A DNA stretch of 64,000 nt from contig NZ_QZXA01000001.1 of the NCBI RefSeq assembly GCF_003601985.1, positions 1 through 64,000 of the forward strand, read 5' to 3'. The notes under the pieces are model-generated. The model was given only the letters and a program-made list of their open reading frames with translations. It ran no database searches and had not been told where the DNA came from. This document shows, piece by piece, positions 1-8,636 of this stretch. Origin of the DNA: Mesorhizobium jarvisii (GTDB lineage: Bacteria > Pseudomonadota > Alphaproteobacteria > Rhizobiales > Rhizobiaceae). A program made the translations under genes and the position numbers. Every line of letters starts with the position of its first letter. Position 1 is the stretch's first letter.

Positions 1-123
1 AAGGTCTCATCTGATACCGGAACGTGAAGAATCAATTTGCGAGCGAACGGCATAGTCAGATTGTAGGCCGACGGGTGACTGCTTTCCAGCGTCTCACTGA
101 TCCAGCATTTATGAGTTCACGGC
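1..123. other. intergenic, no gene seen
   Basis: This short stretch lies downstream of the leftward permease gene that ends at 124. I see no convincing reading frame, RNA gene or strong hairpin in it. The neighbouring gene on the left is outside the window. Confidence 0.5.
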
Positions 124-933
124 CTAGTGCCCGGCGCGCTGCCTGGTCATCACACTGCGCACCGCCAGCACCAGCACCGTGATGATGATTAGGATCACCG
201 AAAGGGCGGCGATCGCCGGGTCGATGTTGTCGCGCAGGCCCATCCACATCAGGCGGGGCAGCGTGATGGCATTGACCGAGGTGATGAACAGGGTGACGCC
301 GATTTCTTCCCAGGACAGTACGAAGGACAAAAGCGCTGCTGTGATGATGCCGAACTTGATGTTGGGCACGATGATGCGGGTAGCACGCTCCCAGACAGTT
401 GCGCCAAGGCCGCGCGCGGCAAGGTCGATGCGGCGGTCGAGCTGGCTGAGCGAGACCAGGATCAACACGGTGGCGAAGGGCACCGTCATCACCGAATGGG
501 CCATGGCGACGCCGAGCCAGGTGTCGTAGCCGAAGTACGAGCTGAAGCCGGAGATCGAGGTCAGCAGGAAGTAGAGCGTGATCGCCGACACCACCGGCGG
601 CACCACCATCGGCAACAGCACGAAACCGACCAGTGCCGCGGTAAAGCGGGGCTGGAACATCCACACACCGAGGCTGAAGCAGAGCGCCAGCACTGTGGAA
701 ATCGCGCTGCTGACGATGCCGATACGGATCGACAGCAGGATCGACTGGAGCCAGCGCGGATCCTCGATCAGCGAGCGATAGTGGCGCAGCGACAGTTCGC
801 CCGTCGGCATCGCCAGCATGCGGCTCGGCGTCAGCGACACCGGGATGACCGCAAGCAGCGGCATCAGCAGGAACAGCGCCACAAGGGCGGCGAGGATCAG
901 CGAGACGGGACCGGGGCGATAGGTCGGCATCAA
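124..933 (-). CDS. ABC transporter permease, PotC type
   Basis: A 269-residue inner-membrane permease of the spermidine/putrescine (PotC) family and probably the second membrane subunit of the importer at 124-4060. It has about six hydrophobic segments and the cytoplasmic EAA-loop region (ARGLGATVWERATRIIVP, roughly residues 175-192) that docks on the ATPase. Its start overlaps the end of the other permease gene by 4 bases, which indicates translational coupling. The family moves polyamines, opines or related cationic solutes. The actual substrate cannot be read from the sequence. Confidence 0.9.
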   Translation of the reverse strand: MMPTYRPGPVSLILAALVALFLLMPLLAVIPVSLTPSRMLAMPTGELSLRHYRSLIEDPRWLQSILLSIRIGIVSSAISTVLALCFSLGVWMFQPRFTAALVGFVLLPMVVPPVVSAITLYFLLTSISGFSSYFGYDTWLGVAMAHSVMTVPFATVLILVSLSQLDRRIDLAARGLGATVWERATRIIVPNIKFGIITAALLSFVLSWEEIGVTLFITSVNAITLPRLMWMGLRDNIDPAIAALSVILIIITVLVLAVRSVMTRQRAGH

Positions 934-1763
934 ATCAACTGCTTCGGTCTGACATAGCGGAACAGCAGCGCCATCAGCGCGCCGACGAACAGCACCAGCA
1001 CGACGCTGATCGCAGCCCCCAGCCCCCAGTCCGGACTCTGGAAGATCCTGAGATAGATCAGTTCGGCGATCATCACGCTGCGGCCGCCGCCGAGGATTGC
1101 CGGCGTGACGAAGAAGCCGAGCGAGAAGACGAACACGATGAGCGCCGAACCGATGATGCCGGAGCGTGTCATCGGCACGAACACCGTCCAGAAGGTGCGC
1201 GTGCGGCTGGAGCCAAGCCCGCGCGCCGCAAGCAGCACGCGGTCGTCGAGGCTGCGCATGGCGGACGCCAGCGGAAAGACCGCGAAAGGAATGAGGAAAT
1301 GCGTCATGCCGACGACGACGCCGAACTCATTGCGCACCAGGGTCAGCGGTTCGGAGATGAAACCGATCGATTGCAGCCAGGTGTTGATCAGGCCGCGATT
1401 GGACAACAGCGCCACCCAGCCAAAGGCACGGGTCAGCACAGAGATCCAGAACGGCACCAGGATGCAGAATTCGGCGATGAGGCGCTGCGCCGGGCTGCCA
1501 CGCACCCAGACGACCGTGATGGCGTAGGCGGCGGCGACGGAAACAACTGTGACGATCGCCGCGATGCGCAGCGTGCGGATGAACACCGACTGGACCAGAT
1601 CGTCGGTGAGCAAGGCATCATATTGGCCAAGCCCCGGCGTCGGCAGAGTAAAACTCCACTTCACCACGCCGAGAAACGGCCAGGCATAGGCCAGGACGAG
1701 GAACAGGAGCAGCGGCGCCATCAACAGCGCCGCGCCCATCCTGTCGGAGAGAACGCCTCTCAT
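930..1763 (-). CDS. ABC transporter permease, PotB type
   Basis: A 277-residue inner-membrane permease of the PotB family, partner of the overlapping downstream permease. It opens with a hydrophobic segment near residues 12-32 and has an EAA-type loop with ARGLGSSRTRTFWTVFVP around residues 185-202. It lies 20 bases after the binding-protein gene on the same strand, so the two are probably cotranscribed. Together the permeases would form the channel for the solute delivered by the Tat-exported binding protein. Confidence 0.9.
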   Translation of the reverse strand: MRGVLSDRMGAALLMAPLLLFLVLAYAWPFLGVVKWSFTLPTPGLGQYDALLTDDLVQSVFIRTLRIAAIVTVVSVAAAYAITVVWVRGSPAQRLIAEFCILVPFWISVLTRAFGWVALLSNRGLINTWLQSIGFISEPLTLVRNEFGVVVGMTHFLIPFAVFPLASAMRSLDDRVLLAARGLGSSRTRTFWTVFVPMTRSGIIGSALIVFVFSLGFFVTPAILGGGRSVMIAELIYLRIFQSPDWGLGAAISVVLVLFVGALMALLFRYVRPKQLI

Positions 1764-1783
1764 CTCAGATCAGCATCCCGCTC

Positions 1784-2896
1784 TCAGGCGGAGATGATCT
1801 TGGTGTATTCGTCGAGCGCCGCGCCGTAGTTCTTGGCGTACCAATCCATGTCGAGTGCGATCTGCTTCTTCATGTTTTCGGGATCGACCGGGTTGATGCG
1901 CTTCTTGTCGGCGGGGATCAGCGCATCGGCCGCCGGGTTGGCCGGGCCCTGGCCGAGCTTGTCGAACATGACGAGCTGCTTTTGCGGATCCTGTGCGCTG
2001 GCGATGAACTTCATCGCCGCGTCCTTGCCGCCGGGATTGTTCTTGAGCACGGCCAGCGCGCCGGGCGAGATCAGGCCCTGGTCCCAGATGAACTTGATCT
2101 TGCCGCCGGAATCCTGCTCGATCAGCGAGGCACGGGTCGACCAGACGATGGCCATCGAGGCTTCGCCATTGAGCAGCACGCTCTGGCTCTCGGCGCCGCC
2201 GCCCCAGTAGGCGACGACGTTTTCCTTGAAGGCGGCGATCTTGTCATGCGCCCGCTTGAGGTCGAGCGGATAGAGCGAAGCCGGCGCGATGCCGTCGGCC
2301 AAAAGCGCCGCTTCCCAGCTCGACACGCCCCATTTGTAGAGGGAACGCTTGCCGGGGAACTTCTTGACGTCGAAGAAGTCGGCCATGCCGGTCGGGGCAT
2401 TGCTGCCGTATTTCTCGGAATCATAGGCGATGACATAGGAGAAGAAGTAGGTCGAGGCGGCATATTCCCAGCCGAAGCCGGGGCGCATCTTCTTCTTGTC
2501 GACGATGTTGTAGTCGATCGGTTCGAGCGCGCCCTGTGCGCCGAGCGTGATGGCCGAGAACGGATCGACGTCGACCAGGTCCCAGGTCGGCGCACCGCTC
2601 TTGAACTGCGCCGAGATGGCGCCCTCGGTCGGGCCCGAGCCGTCCATCTTGACGGTGATGCCGGTGTCCTTGGTGAAGGCCTGGCCGTAGGCCGCATCAT
2701 AGGCGGTGATGGCGTCGCCACCCCAGTTGACCAGCACCAGTTCCTTGGCCGCGGCAAGGGCTCCGGTCGAGCGCAGCAGCATCGGCGTGCCGGCGAGCAC
2801 GAGGGCTGCCAGCTGCGTGAACTGGCGGCGCGAGATCTCGCCGCGTCTGGTCCTTTCGGACAGCGTGTCGATGGCGTTTTTCTTGGTGTCGTTCAT
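1784..2896 (-). CDS. Tat-exported ABC substrate-binding protein, PotD type
   Basis: A 370-residue periplasmic solute-binding protein of the PotD/extracellular family 1 type. The N-terminus holds a twin-arginine signal (SRRQFTQLA) followed by a hydrophobic stretch and an ALA-type cleavage site near residue 48. The mature part starts with the typical ELVLVNWGGD strand. Tat export suggests that the protein folds before crossing the membrane. It is the recognition subunit of the importer encoded with the two permeases and the ATPase. The ligand is likely a cationic amino compound such as a polyamine, opine or arginine derivative, but this is inferred only from the family and the neighbouring hydrolases. 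Confidence 0.9.
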   Translation of the reverse strand: MNDTKKNAIDTLSERTRRGEISRRQFTQLAALVLAGTPMLLRSTGALAAAKELVLVNWGGDAITAYDAAYGQAFTKDTGITVKMDGSGPTEGAISAQFKSGAPTWDLVDVDPFSAITLGAQGALEPIDYNIVDKKKMRPGFGWEYAASTYFFSYVIAYDSEKYGSNAPTGMADFFDVKKFPGKRSLYKWGVSSWEAALLADGIAPASLYPLDLKRAHDKIAAFKENVVAYWGGGAESQSVLLNGEASMAIVWSTRASLIEQDSGGKIKFIWDQGLISPGALAVLKNNPGGKDAAMKFIASAQDPQKQLVMFDKLGQGPANPAADALIPADKKRINPVDPENMKKQIALDMDWYAKNYGAALDEYTKIISA

Positions 2897-2934
2897 GTCA
2901 GTTCCCCTTTGTTTTCGTTGATTTCAGTCCGGAA

Positions 2935-2963
2935 GCCGGCGCGGCGGGTCAGGCCGCGCCGGC
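2935..2963 (-). terminator. strong hairpin between ATPase and binding-protein genes
   Basis: Perfect 11-bp arms (2935-2945 GCCGGCGCGGC and 2953-2963) flank a 7-base loop, 3 bases after the stop codon of the leftward ATPase gene. No T-run follows on the minus strand, so it may be a processing or stability hairpin rather than a full terminator. It could allow the binding-protein gene to be expressed at a different level from the ATPase. Confidence 0.5.
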
Positions 2964-2965
2964 GC

Positions 2966-4060
2966 TCATTGTCCTCCGTCCGGAAGGAGGAAACCCTTTT
3001 CCGCCGGCCAGGTCAGCCAGACGGAATTGCCTTTGCTGAGTGCCGCGGCGGCAACCTCGTTCGGCACCGAGACGGTCACCTTGGCGCCCTGGCGTGTGGT
3101 CAGATCGAGCTTGGTGGCGGCACCCAGATAGGTGGAGGCGATGGCGGTCGCCGCAATGCCGTTTTCGCCGGCGGCCGCTTCGCGCGCGATCGACATGTGC
3201 TCGGGCCGGATCGCCAGGATGGCGTCACCACGGACCTTTTCAGCCTTGCAGTGCATATTGACCGCGCGGTCCTCGCAAAGGCCCGTCGAGCCATTGTCGG
3301 CGGGCTTGACCCCCTTAAGCGGCAGCATGTTGATCTCGCCGAGGAATTCGGCGACGAAGCGGTTATCCGGCCGGTCGTAGACTTCGTCCGGCGCACCGAC
3401 CTGCAGCAATTTGCCGTGGTTGAAGATGGCGACGCGCGAGGACAGCGCCAGCGCCTCGCTCTGGTCGTGGGTGACGAAGACGAAAGTGGTGCCGGTTTCC
3501 TGGTGCAGGCGCTTCATCTCGGCCTGCATCTGGCCGCGCAGGCTCTTGTCCAGAGCCGAGAACGGCTCGTCGAGCAGAAGCACGCCCGGCTCGAACACCA
3601 GTGCGCGGGCCAGCGCGACGCGCTGCTGCTGGCCGCCGGAGAGCTGCGAGGGCAGTTTCTTCTCATGGCCGATCAGGCCGACGCGCTCGATCATCTCGCC
3701 GACGCGCTTTTTGATGTCTGCGGCCGATTTCTTGCGCACCTTGAGCGGGAAGGCGATGTTGGCCTCGACGCTCATATGCGGGAACAGCGCATAGCCCTGG
3801 AACACCATGCCGGCGGCGCGCTGCTCGGCCGGGCGGTCGGTGATGTCGGTGCCGTCGCTGAAAAGCTTGCCTTCGGTCGGCTGTACGAAGCCGGCCAGGA
3901 CCATCAGGAAGGTGGTCTTGCCCGAACCAGAAGGGCCGAGCAGCGTCAGGAACTCGCCGCGGCCGATATTGAGCGACAGATTGTCCAACGCACGGAACGA
4001 GCCGAAGCTCTTGCCGATTCCGATTGCCTTGATCTCTGCGGCCCGGCCGGGTTGCTGCAT
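2966..4060 (-). CDS. ABC transporter ATP-binding protein, PotA type
   Basis: A 364-residue ATPase of the PotA/FbpC family. It has Walker A GPSGSGKTT near residue 40, Q-loop, signature LSGGQQQRVALARAL and Walker B VLLLDEPFSALD. A C-terminal TOBE-like regulatory domain follows from about residue 240. It energises the importer with the permeases at 124-1763. The gene is read leftwards after the LysR gene, with 136 bases between them, and is followed by a strong hairpin. Confidence 0.93.
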   Translation of the reverse strand: MQQPGRAAEIKAIGIGKSFGSFRALDNLSLNIGRGEFLTLLGPSGSGKTTFLMVLAGFVQPTEGKLFSDGTDITDRPAEQRAAGMVFQGYALFPHMSVEANIAFPLKVRKKSAADIKKRVGEMIERVGLIGHEKKLPSQLSGGQQQRVALARALVFEPGVLLLDEPFSALDKSLRGQMQAEMKRLHQETGTTFVFVTHDQSEALALSSRVAIFNHGKLLQVGAPDEVYDRPDNRFVAEFLGEINMLPLKGVKPADNGSTGLCEDRAVNMHCKAEKVRGDAILAIRPEHMSIAREAAAGENGIAATAIASTYLGAATKLDLTTRQGAKVTVSVPNEVAAAALSKGNSVWLTWPAEKGFLLPDGGQ

Positions 4061-4175
4061 CCTGCCTCTTCCTCAGTCCCAGGTGAAATCGTAGGCAGGC
4101 TGGCGGCTCACCGCAACCGAATAGTTTTCGCTTGATCGGCAAATTTGATTCACGTCTGGCAGTTGGGACGCGTCC

Positions 4176-4198
4176 AATCTTCCCCTCCGGGGGAGATT
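4176..4198 (-). terminator. hairpin at the end of the LysR gene
   Basis: Ten-base arms (4176-4185 and 4189-4198, one G-T wobble) with a 3-base loop overlap the TAA stop of the leftward LysR gene. No T-run follows, so termination is only possible, not shown. Confidence 0.35.
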
Positions 4199-5084
4199 AG
4201 AGTCGGCTCTCCGACAGCTTCGCCCTGAGCCAGTCGCTGAAGGCGTTGAGCACGGGATGACTGGCCTTGGCATGCTCGAAGACCAGGAAATAGGAGCGTG
4301 GCGAGGGCACGGAAGCTTCAAACGGCTTGACCAGCCGGCCTTCGCTGAGCGCCCGGCGGCCGGTCAGCTCGTCGCCCATGGCAATTCCCTGGCCGGCGAC
4401 CGCTGCCGAAAAGACGAGGTTCATGTCGGAAAAGAAGATGCCGCCTTCGGTATCCGGGTTTTCCACCTTGGACAGCGCCAGCCAGCGCGCCCAGTCCTCG
4501 GTGTCGGAGAGATGCAGAAGGTTGGCGCGCAGCACGTCCGCCGGTTTGGAAAAGCCGCCGACCTTGTTGAGCAATGTCGGGCTGCAGAGCGGCGTGAAGT
4601 GGACTTCGCAGAGCAGCTCCACCGCCCGGTTCGGCCAGTTGCCGACGCCGAAGGCGATGAAGGCGTCGGCGTCCGGGTTCGAGACGTCATCGAGCCGGCG
4701 CGGCGTCAGCACCGAGAGCGCCACGTCAGGGTACATCTGCTGGAACTCGCCGATATGGGTGCACAGGAACATGGAGGCGAAGCCTGGCGGGCAGGAAATG
4801 GCGAAAGAGCCGCCGACGCCGGCGCCGTTCGTCTGCGCTCCCGCGTCGCCGAGCACGGTCAGCGCCTTCCTGACATCGGCGGCGTAGCGCTGGCCGCGCG
4901 GCGTCAGCGCCACCCCCTTGCCGATGCGCTGCAGCAGATCGAAGCCGAGATCGCGCTCCAACAACCGCAACTGGTGGCTCACCGCGCTGCGGGTGAGGTG
5001 CAGTTCGTCGGCGGCACGCCAGACGCTGCCGTGGCGGGCGAAACTGTCGAGGGCGCGCAGCGCCTGTGTGGATGGAATTCTCAA
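4197..5084 (-). CDS. LysR-family regulator, GcvA-like
   Basis: A 295-residue LysR-type regulator. The winged helix-turn-helix occupies about residues 5-65 (SVWRAADELHLTRSAVSHQL), followed by the effector-binding domain, with the GcvA/AmpR-like layout. The only in-frame start near the domain is TTG at 5084, and no good Shine-Dalgarno precedes it. The gene is divergent from the M20D amidohydrolase gene with 75 bases between, and sits upstream of the leftward importer genes. It is therefore the likely regulator of both. A heptamer TGAACCG occurs twice in the gap (5089-5095 and 5104-5110). Confidence 0.9.
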   Translation of the reverse strand: MRIPSTQALRALDSFARHGSVWRAADELHLTRSAVSHQLRLLERDLGFDLLQRIGKGVALTPRGQRYAADVRKALTVLGDAGAQTNGAGVGGSFAISCPPGFASMFLCTHIGEFQQMYPDVALSVLTPRRLDDVSNPDADAFIAFGVGNWPNRAVELLCEVHFTPLCSPTLLNKVGGFSKPADVLRANLLHLSDTEDWARWLALSKVENPDTEGGIFFSDMNLVFSAAVAGQGIAMGDELTGRRALSEGRLVKPFEASVPSPRSYFLVFEHAKASHPVLNAFSDWLRAKLSESRL

Positions 5085-5159
5085 GAGGTGAACCGAATTT
5101 GCATGAACCGGGAAAACATATCACTTTTTGGCGAGCCGCTTCACTGCTTTCTTTGATGC

Positions 5160-6746
5160 ATGGACAAACCGGTGACGACATCGGCGCAAGAGACCGCCCT
5201 TGCCTGCCTCGACGGCATCCAGCCGCTGCTGTCGGCTTGGACGCGCACCATCTTCGATTTCGGCGAGACCGCCTGGCGCGAATACCAGTCGGCCGCATGG
5301 TATGTGGAGCGACTGAAGCGGGAAGGCTTTACCGTCGAGGAAGGTTCCGGCGGCATGCCGACCGCCTTCTGCGCCCACTGGACGAATGGCGCCGGACCGA
5401 CGATCGGCCTGTATGCCGAATATGATGCCGTGCCCGGCAACTGCCAGGACGCGGTGACGGTGAAGCAACCGCGGCCCGGCCTTGGCGTCGAGGCCGGCGG
5501 CCACACCGATCCGCATTCGGGGTTGGGCATGGCAAGCCTCGGCGGCCTGCTGGCCACCAAGGCGGCGATGCAACACCACGGCATCCCAGGCACGTTGCGC
5601 TTTACCGGCGAGCCGGCTGAAAAGGTGCGCGGATCGAAACCGATCCATGCGGCCAAGGGTTATTATGACGGCCTTGCCGGCATGATCTCGTTCCACCCTT
5701 TCTACATGCTGCCACTCTGCAATACGGCGCGCTGGGACACGCATTGTGGGGCAGCCTACGCCATGATCTTCCGCTTTGTGTGCGACGAACCCGAAAACTG
5801 GGTTCGCGCAGGCGACGGCGCACCGATCCCGCAGGCGCATTCGGCGGTCCGCGCCCCCGGCGCCAACGACGCGCTGATGACGATGTACATGGCTTCCAAG
5901 GCGCTGCGCGATTCCATGCTGCCGCACCAGGGCGGCTGGTCGATCAGCGAGGCGATCCTGACAGCCGGCCAGGCGACCGCCGATAATCTGCCGGCGGGGC
6001 TGGCAGAAATCCAGTACATGATCCGCGTGCCGACCATTGGCATGGCCGAGCAGGTGACAGCCGTGCTCGACCGCAATGCGGCGGCGGCGGCCGCGATCAG
6101 CGGCTGCCGTTACGAGCGCCACTGGGTGTCGAAGTCGCGGCCCGGCTTGGCCAATCATGCCATGGCCGGGATTGCCTATGAGGCGCTATCGACGGTCGGG
6201 CCGCCCCGCTGGGACGAGGCCGCCAGGGCGATCGGGCGCGAAATCCAGGTCAATGCCGGTGGTACCGCGACCGAGAACCCGTTCATCGACGAGTTGGAGC
6301 GGCTGATCGCACCACAGGAGGCGGAGGCGATCCTGCGCCGCGACCTGCCGCCCTCGCAGGTGAATTCAACCTCCGACGACTACACCGACATGAGCTGGCA
6401 CGCGCCGACCGCGCGCTTTTACGTCGCCCGTCCGGCGCTGCGCTCGTCGAATGGCCATACCTATCCCTCCTGGGTGATGAATGCGCTGGGCGGCATTTCC
6501 GCCACCATCGACCCGATGGTTGCCTGTGCGGCCAAGACGGTCGCGCTGGCGGCGCTGCGCCTGCTCGAGGACGAAAAAGCCCGCGATGCGGCGATGGACG
6601 AGTTCGTCACCCGCACCGGCGGCGGCATTGGCGGCACCAACTGGATCGCGCCGCTCTGCGACTACGAACCGCCGATCAACTTCCGCTGGCCGGAATATGT
6701 CACCACGGTGCGCGGCCGCGACTGGTGGATCCCGAACAGCGCATGA
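5160..6746 (+). CDS. M20D-family amidohydrolase, AbgB-like
   Basis: A 528-residue protein of the peptidase M20D branch, closest in layout to the p-aminobenzoyl-glutamate hydrolase subunit AbgB, which cleaves amide bonds of N-acyl amino acids. Family marks are GLYAEYDAVPGN near residue 80, GGHTDPHSGLGMASLGG near 115 and a dimerisation domain in the middle. Canonical members carry a CGH metal motif, where this one reads DPH, so metal binding may differ. It is divergent from LysR and 40 bases ahead of the arginine-deiminase-family gene, probably in one operon. The substrate is unknown. Confidence 0.8.
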   Translation: MDKPVTTSAQETALACLDGIQPLLSAWTRTIFDFGETAWREYQSAAWYVERLKREGFTVEEGSGGMPTAFCAHWTNGAGPTIGLYAEYDAVPGNCQDAVTVKQPRPGLGVEAGGHTDPHSGLGMASLGGLLATKAAMQHHGIPGTLRFTGEPAEKVRGSKPIHAAKGYYDGLAGMISFHPFYMLPLCNTARWDTHCGAAYAMIFRFVCDEPENWVRAGDGAPIPQAHSAVRAPGANDALMTMYMASKALRDSMLPHQGGWSISEAILTAGQATADNLPAGLAEIQYMIRVPTIGMAEQVTAVLDRNAAAAAAISGCRYERHWVSKSRPGLANHAMAGIAYEALSTVGPPRWDEAARAIGREIQVNAGGTATENPFIDELERLIAPQEAEAILRRDLPPSQVNSTSDDYTDMSWHAPTARFYVARPALRSSNGHTYPSWVMNALGGISATIDPMVACAAKTVALAALRLLEDEKARDAAMDEFVTRTGGGIGGTNWIAPLCDYEPPINFRWPEYVTTVRGRDWWIPNSA

Positions 6747-6786
6747 CCCGACCAACTCTTGAGAACAAGCCCACGAGGAGAACCGC

Positions 6787-7719
6787 ATGACCGTTCATGA
6801 CCGCATCGTCGCCGAGCCGTTTTCGCTGCAGCGCCGCAACCCGGCCGGCGGCACCAAGCCGCTGACATCATGGGGCTTCGCCAACGAAACCGACGTGCTG
6901 ACCGACGTGCTGCTGGGGTCGCCGAATTTCCTGCGGCATCTGTCGACCAGCTCGCTGTCGCGCAAGCATCTGCGCGAGGCGCCCTGCAACGTCCAGATCG
7001 CGCAGGCGCAGCACAAGGACCTGGTCGCCGCCTATGAGCATTTCGGCGTCAACATCCACTGGCACGAGCCGACGCCGGAACTGCCGATGCAGGTCTATTC
7101 CCGCGATTCCAGCGTCATGACGCCTTACGGCGCCATCATCACCGCCATGGCCAATTGGTGGCGGCGCGGCGAAAACTATGCCGCCATCCGCACCTACGAG
7201 AAGCTCGGCATCCCGATCTACGACATGGTCACGGCAGGCACCTTCGAGGGCGGCGACTTCAACGTCATCGAGGACGGCGTGGTGCTGATCGGCTGCGGCG
7301 GCGCCCGCACGCAGGAAGAAGGCGCCCGCCAGGTGCAGGCCTGGTTCGAGAAGGAGGGCTGGGAAACCCGCATCGCCTTCATCGACGAGTACTATGTCCA
7401 TATCGACCTGATGGTGGTGCCGATCGCCGAAAAGCTCACAGCGGTCTGCTTAGCCTGCACCGAACCCGGCATCGTCGACTGGCTGAAGGGCAAGGGCCAC
7501 GAGATCATCGACGTTCCCTTCCAGGACACGATGGCGCTCGGCTGCAACTTCATGTCGCTCGGCAAGGACAGGGTCATCGCACCGACCTCCAGCCAGACGT
7601 TGATCGGCCAGCTCAAGGCGCGCGGTTTCGAGGTCGCGGCCGTCGACATGAGCGAAATCTCCAAGACCGGCGGCGGCATCCACTGCATGGCGCAGGCCTT
7701 GAAGCGCGAAGCCGCGTAA
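6787..7719 (+). CDS. arginine deiminase / dimethylargininase-family hydrolase
   Basis: A 310-residue enzyme of the guanidino-group-modifying superfamily (arginine deiminase, DDAH, amidinotransferases). The expected catalytic elements are present: FEGGD near residue 156, the general-base His in YVHIDLMVV near 203, and the nucleophilic Cys in GGGIHCMAQ near the C-terminus. The family hydrolyses arginine or N-methylarginines to citrulline, or moves amidino groups. It follows the M20D gene by 40 bases. Together with the PotABCD-type importer this suggests uptake and breakdown of a conjugated guanidino compound, which is inference. Confidence 0.82.
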   Translation: MTVHDRIVAEPFSLQRRNPAGGTKPLTSWGFANETDVLTDVLLGSPNFLRHLSTSSLSRKHLREAPCNVQIAQAQHKDLVAAYEHFGVNIHWHEPTPELPMQVYSRDSSVMTPYGAIITAMANWWRRGENYAAIRTYEKLGIPIYDMVTAGTFEGGDFNVIEDGVVLIGCGGARTQEEGARQVQAWFEKEGWETRIAFIDEYYVHIDLMVVPIAEKLTAVCLACTEPGIVDWLKGKGHEIIDVPFQDTMALGCNFMSLGKDRVIAPTSSQTLIGQLKARGFEVAAVDMSEISKTGGGIHCMAQALKREAA

Positions 7720-7727
7720 GAGATCAC

Positions 7728-7755
7728 CGCCCCGCCGGTGTTATACGGCGGGGCG
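7728..7755 (+). terminator. probable terminator after the guanidino-hydrolase gene
   Basis: Perfect 10-bp GC-rich arms (CGCCCCGCCG at 7728-7737 and its complement at 7746-7755) with an 8-base AT-rich loop lie 9 bases after the stop codon. No T-run follows, so efficiency is uncertain. It separates the M20D/deiminase operon from the XRE-cupin gene. Confidence 0.55.
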
Positions 7756-7878
7756 CGGAGACTGCCTGGACGGGTCCTTGGCTCGATCCGATGCATCGTC
7801 TGTTTTTCGCAAGGATGGACAACGCACGGGATCGGTTTTACGAGTCAGCCCGACCAGCGGAGATGTTCGCGCCCCCCA

Positions 7879-8496
7879 ATGAACAAGATCGATACCCACA
7901 ACAGCAAGGGCGGCGACGACCGCTCTACAGCCACCAGCCTGTTACGGCTCGGCACAAGGTTGAAGCTCTCCCGGCAGACGCGTGGCCTGACCTTGAAGGC
8001 GCTCGCGGCCGCCGCCAACTGCTCCGAAAGCCTGCTTTCCAAGGTCGAGAACGGCAAGGTCTCACCTTCGCTGCCCATGCTTCACCGGCTCGTCGAGGTG
8101 CTCGGCACCAATATCGGCTGGATGTTCGAGGAAGCCGATGGCGAGGAAGGCATCGTCTTTCGCGCCGGAGCACGGCCGTTGATTGCGCTCGATCCGCTCA
8201 GGCGCGGCGAAGGTATATCCCTGGAACGCGTCATTCCCTATTCGCCGGGCCACCTTCTGCAGTGCAATATCCATCACATCGAGGCGGGCGGAGAAAGCGC
8301 CGGCCCGATCCAGCATGCCGGTGAGGAAGTCGGCTATCTCCTGGAAGGCGCCATCGAACTGATGGTCGGTGAAAAGACGTTTCGCCTGACCGCCGGCGAT
8401 TCCTTCGTTTTCAACTCGGAACTGCCGCACTGGTACCGCAATGTCGGCGACGAACGCGCCAGCATTTTCTGGGTGAATACGCCGGCGACATTCTGA
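7879..8496 (+). CDS. XRE-family regulator with C-terminal cupin
   Basis: A 205-residue regulator with an N-terminal XRE/Cro helix-turn-helix (about residues 25-80, LSRQTRGLTLKALAAAANCS followed by a recognition helix) and a C-terminal cupin_2 sensor (about residues 120-195). This architecture is known from PuuR-like and other catabolic regulators, where the cupin binds a small effector. The ATG at 7879 is preferred because upstream in-frame codons lie in apparently non-coding sequence. It sits 140 bases before the eight-gene operon starting at 8637, whose promoter carries twin palindromes. That makes it the prime candidate for the local repressor. Confidence 0.88.
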   Translation: MNKIDTHNSKGGDDRSTATSLLRLGTRLKLSRQTRGLTLKALAAAANCSESLLSKVENGKVSPSLPMLHRLVEVLGTNIGWMFEEADGEEGIVFRAGARPLIALDPLRRGEGISLERVIPYSPGHLLQCNIHHIEAGGESAGPIQHAGEEVGYLLEGAIELMVGEKTFRLTAGDSFVFNSELPHWYRNVGDERASIFWVNTPATF

Positions 8497-8532
8497 TCTG
8501 GCCAGCCCCCTTCTCCTTTCGCCGACGCTAAT

Positions 8533-8570
8533 TCAAGTCACTTGACAAGAAATCAAGTATCTTGAATTAT
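8533..8570 (+). promoter_or_regulatory. promoter overlapped by twin 13-bp operators
   Basis: Two palindromes, TCAAGTCACTTGA (8533-8545) and TCAAGTATCTTGA (8553-8565), are centred 20 bp apart. A -35 box TTGACA (8542-8547) and a -10-like AATTAT (8565-8570) with a 17-bp spacer lie inside them. Binding at both sites would block RNA polymerase. The start codon of the first operon gene is 66 bases downstream. The XRE-cupin protein encoded just upstream is the likely binder, which is inference. Confidence 0.7.
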
Positions 8571-8636
8571 GCGTCTGCGCTCAGCGCCAGATGAGCCCGA
8601 TCAAGGGCCTTTTCCGCAAAACCAAGGGGAACCGGA

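Noticed and set aside
1982..4135. Long open frame on the plus strand opposite the importer genes (about 717 residues)
   Set aside because: It is antisense to three clear transporter genes, has a His/Arg/Asp-rich composition unlike real proteins, and no recognisable domain. High GC keeps such frames open.
7155..8324. Frame running from the deiminase gene into the XRE-cupin gene
   Set aside because: It reads both genes out of frame, with Arg-rich text, and crosses a strong hairpin.
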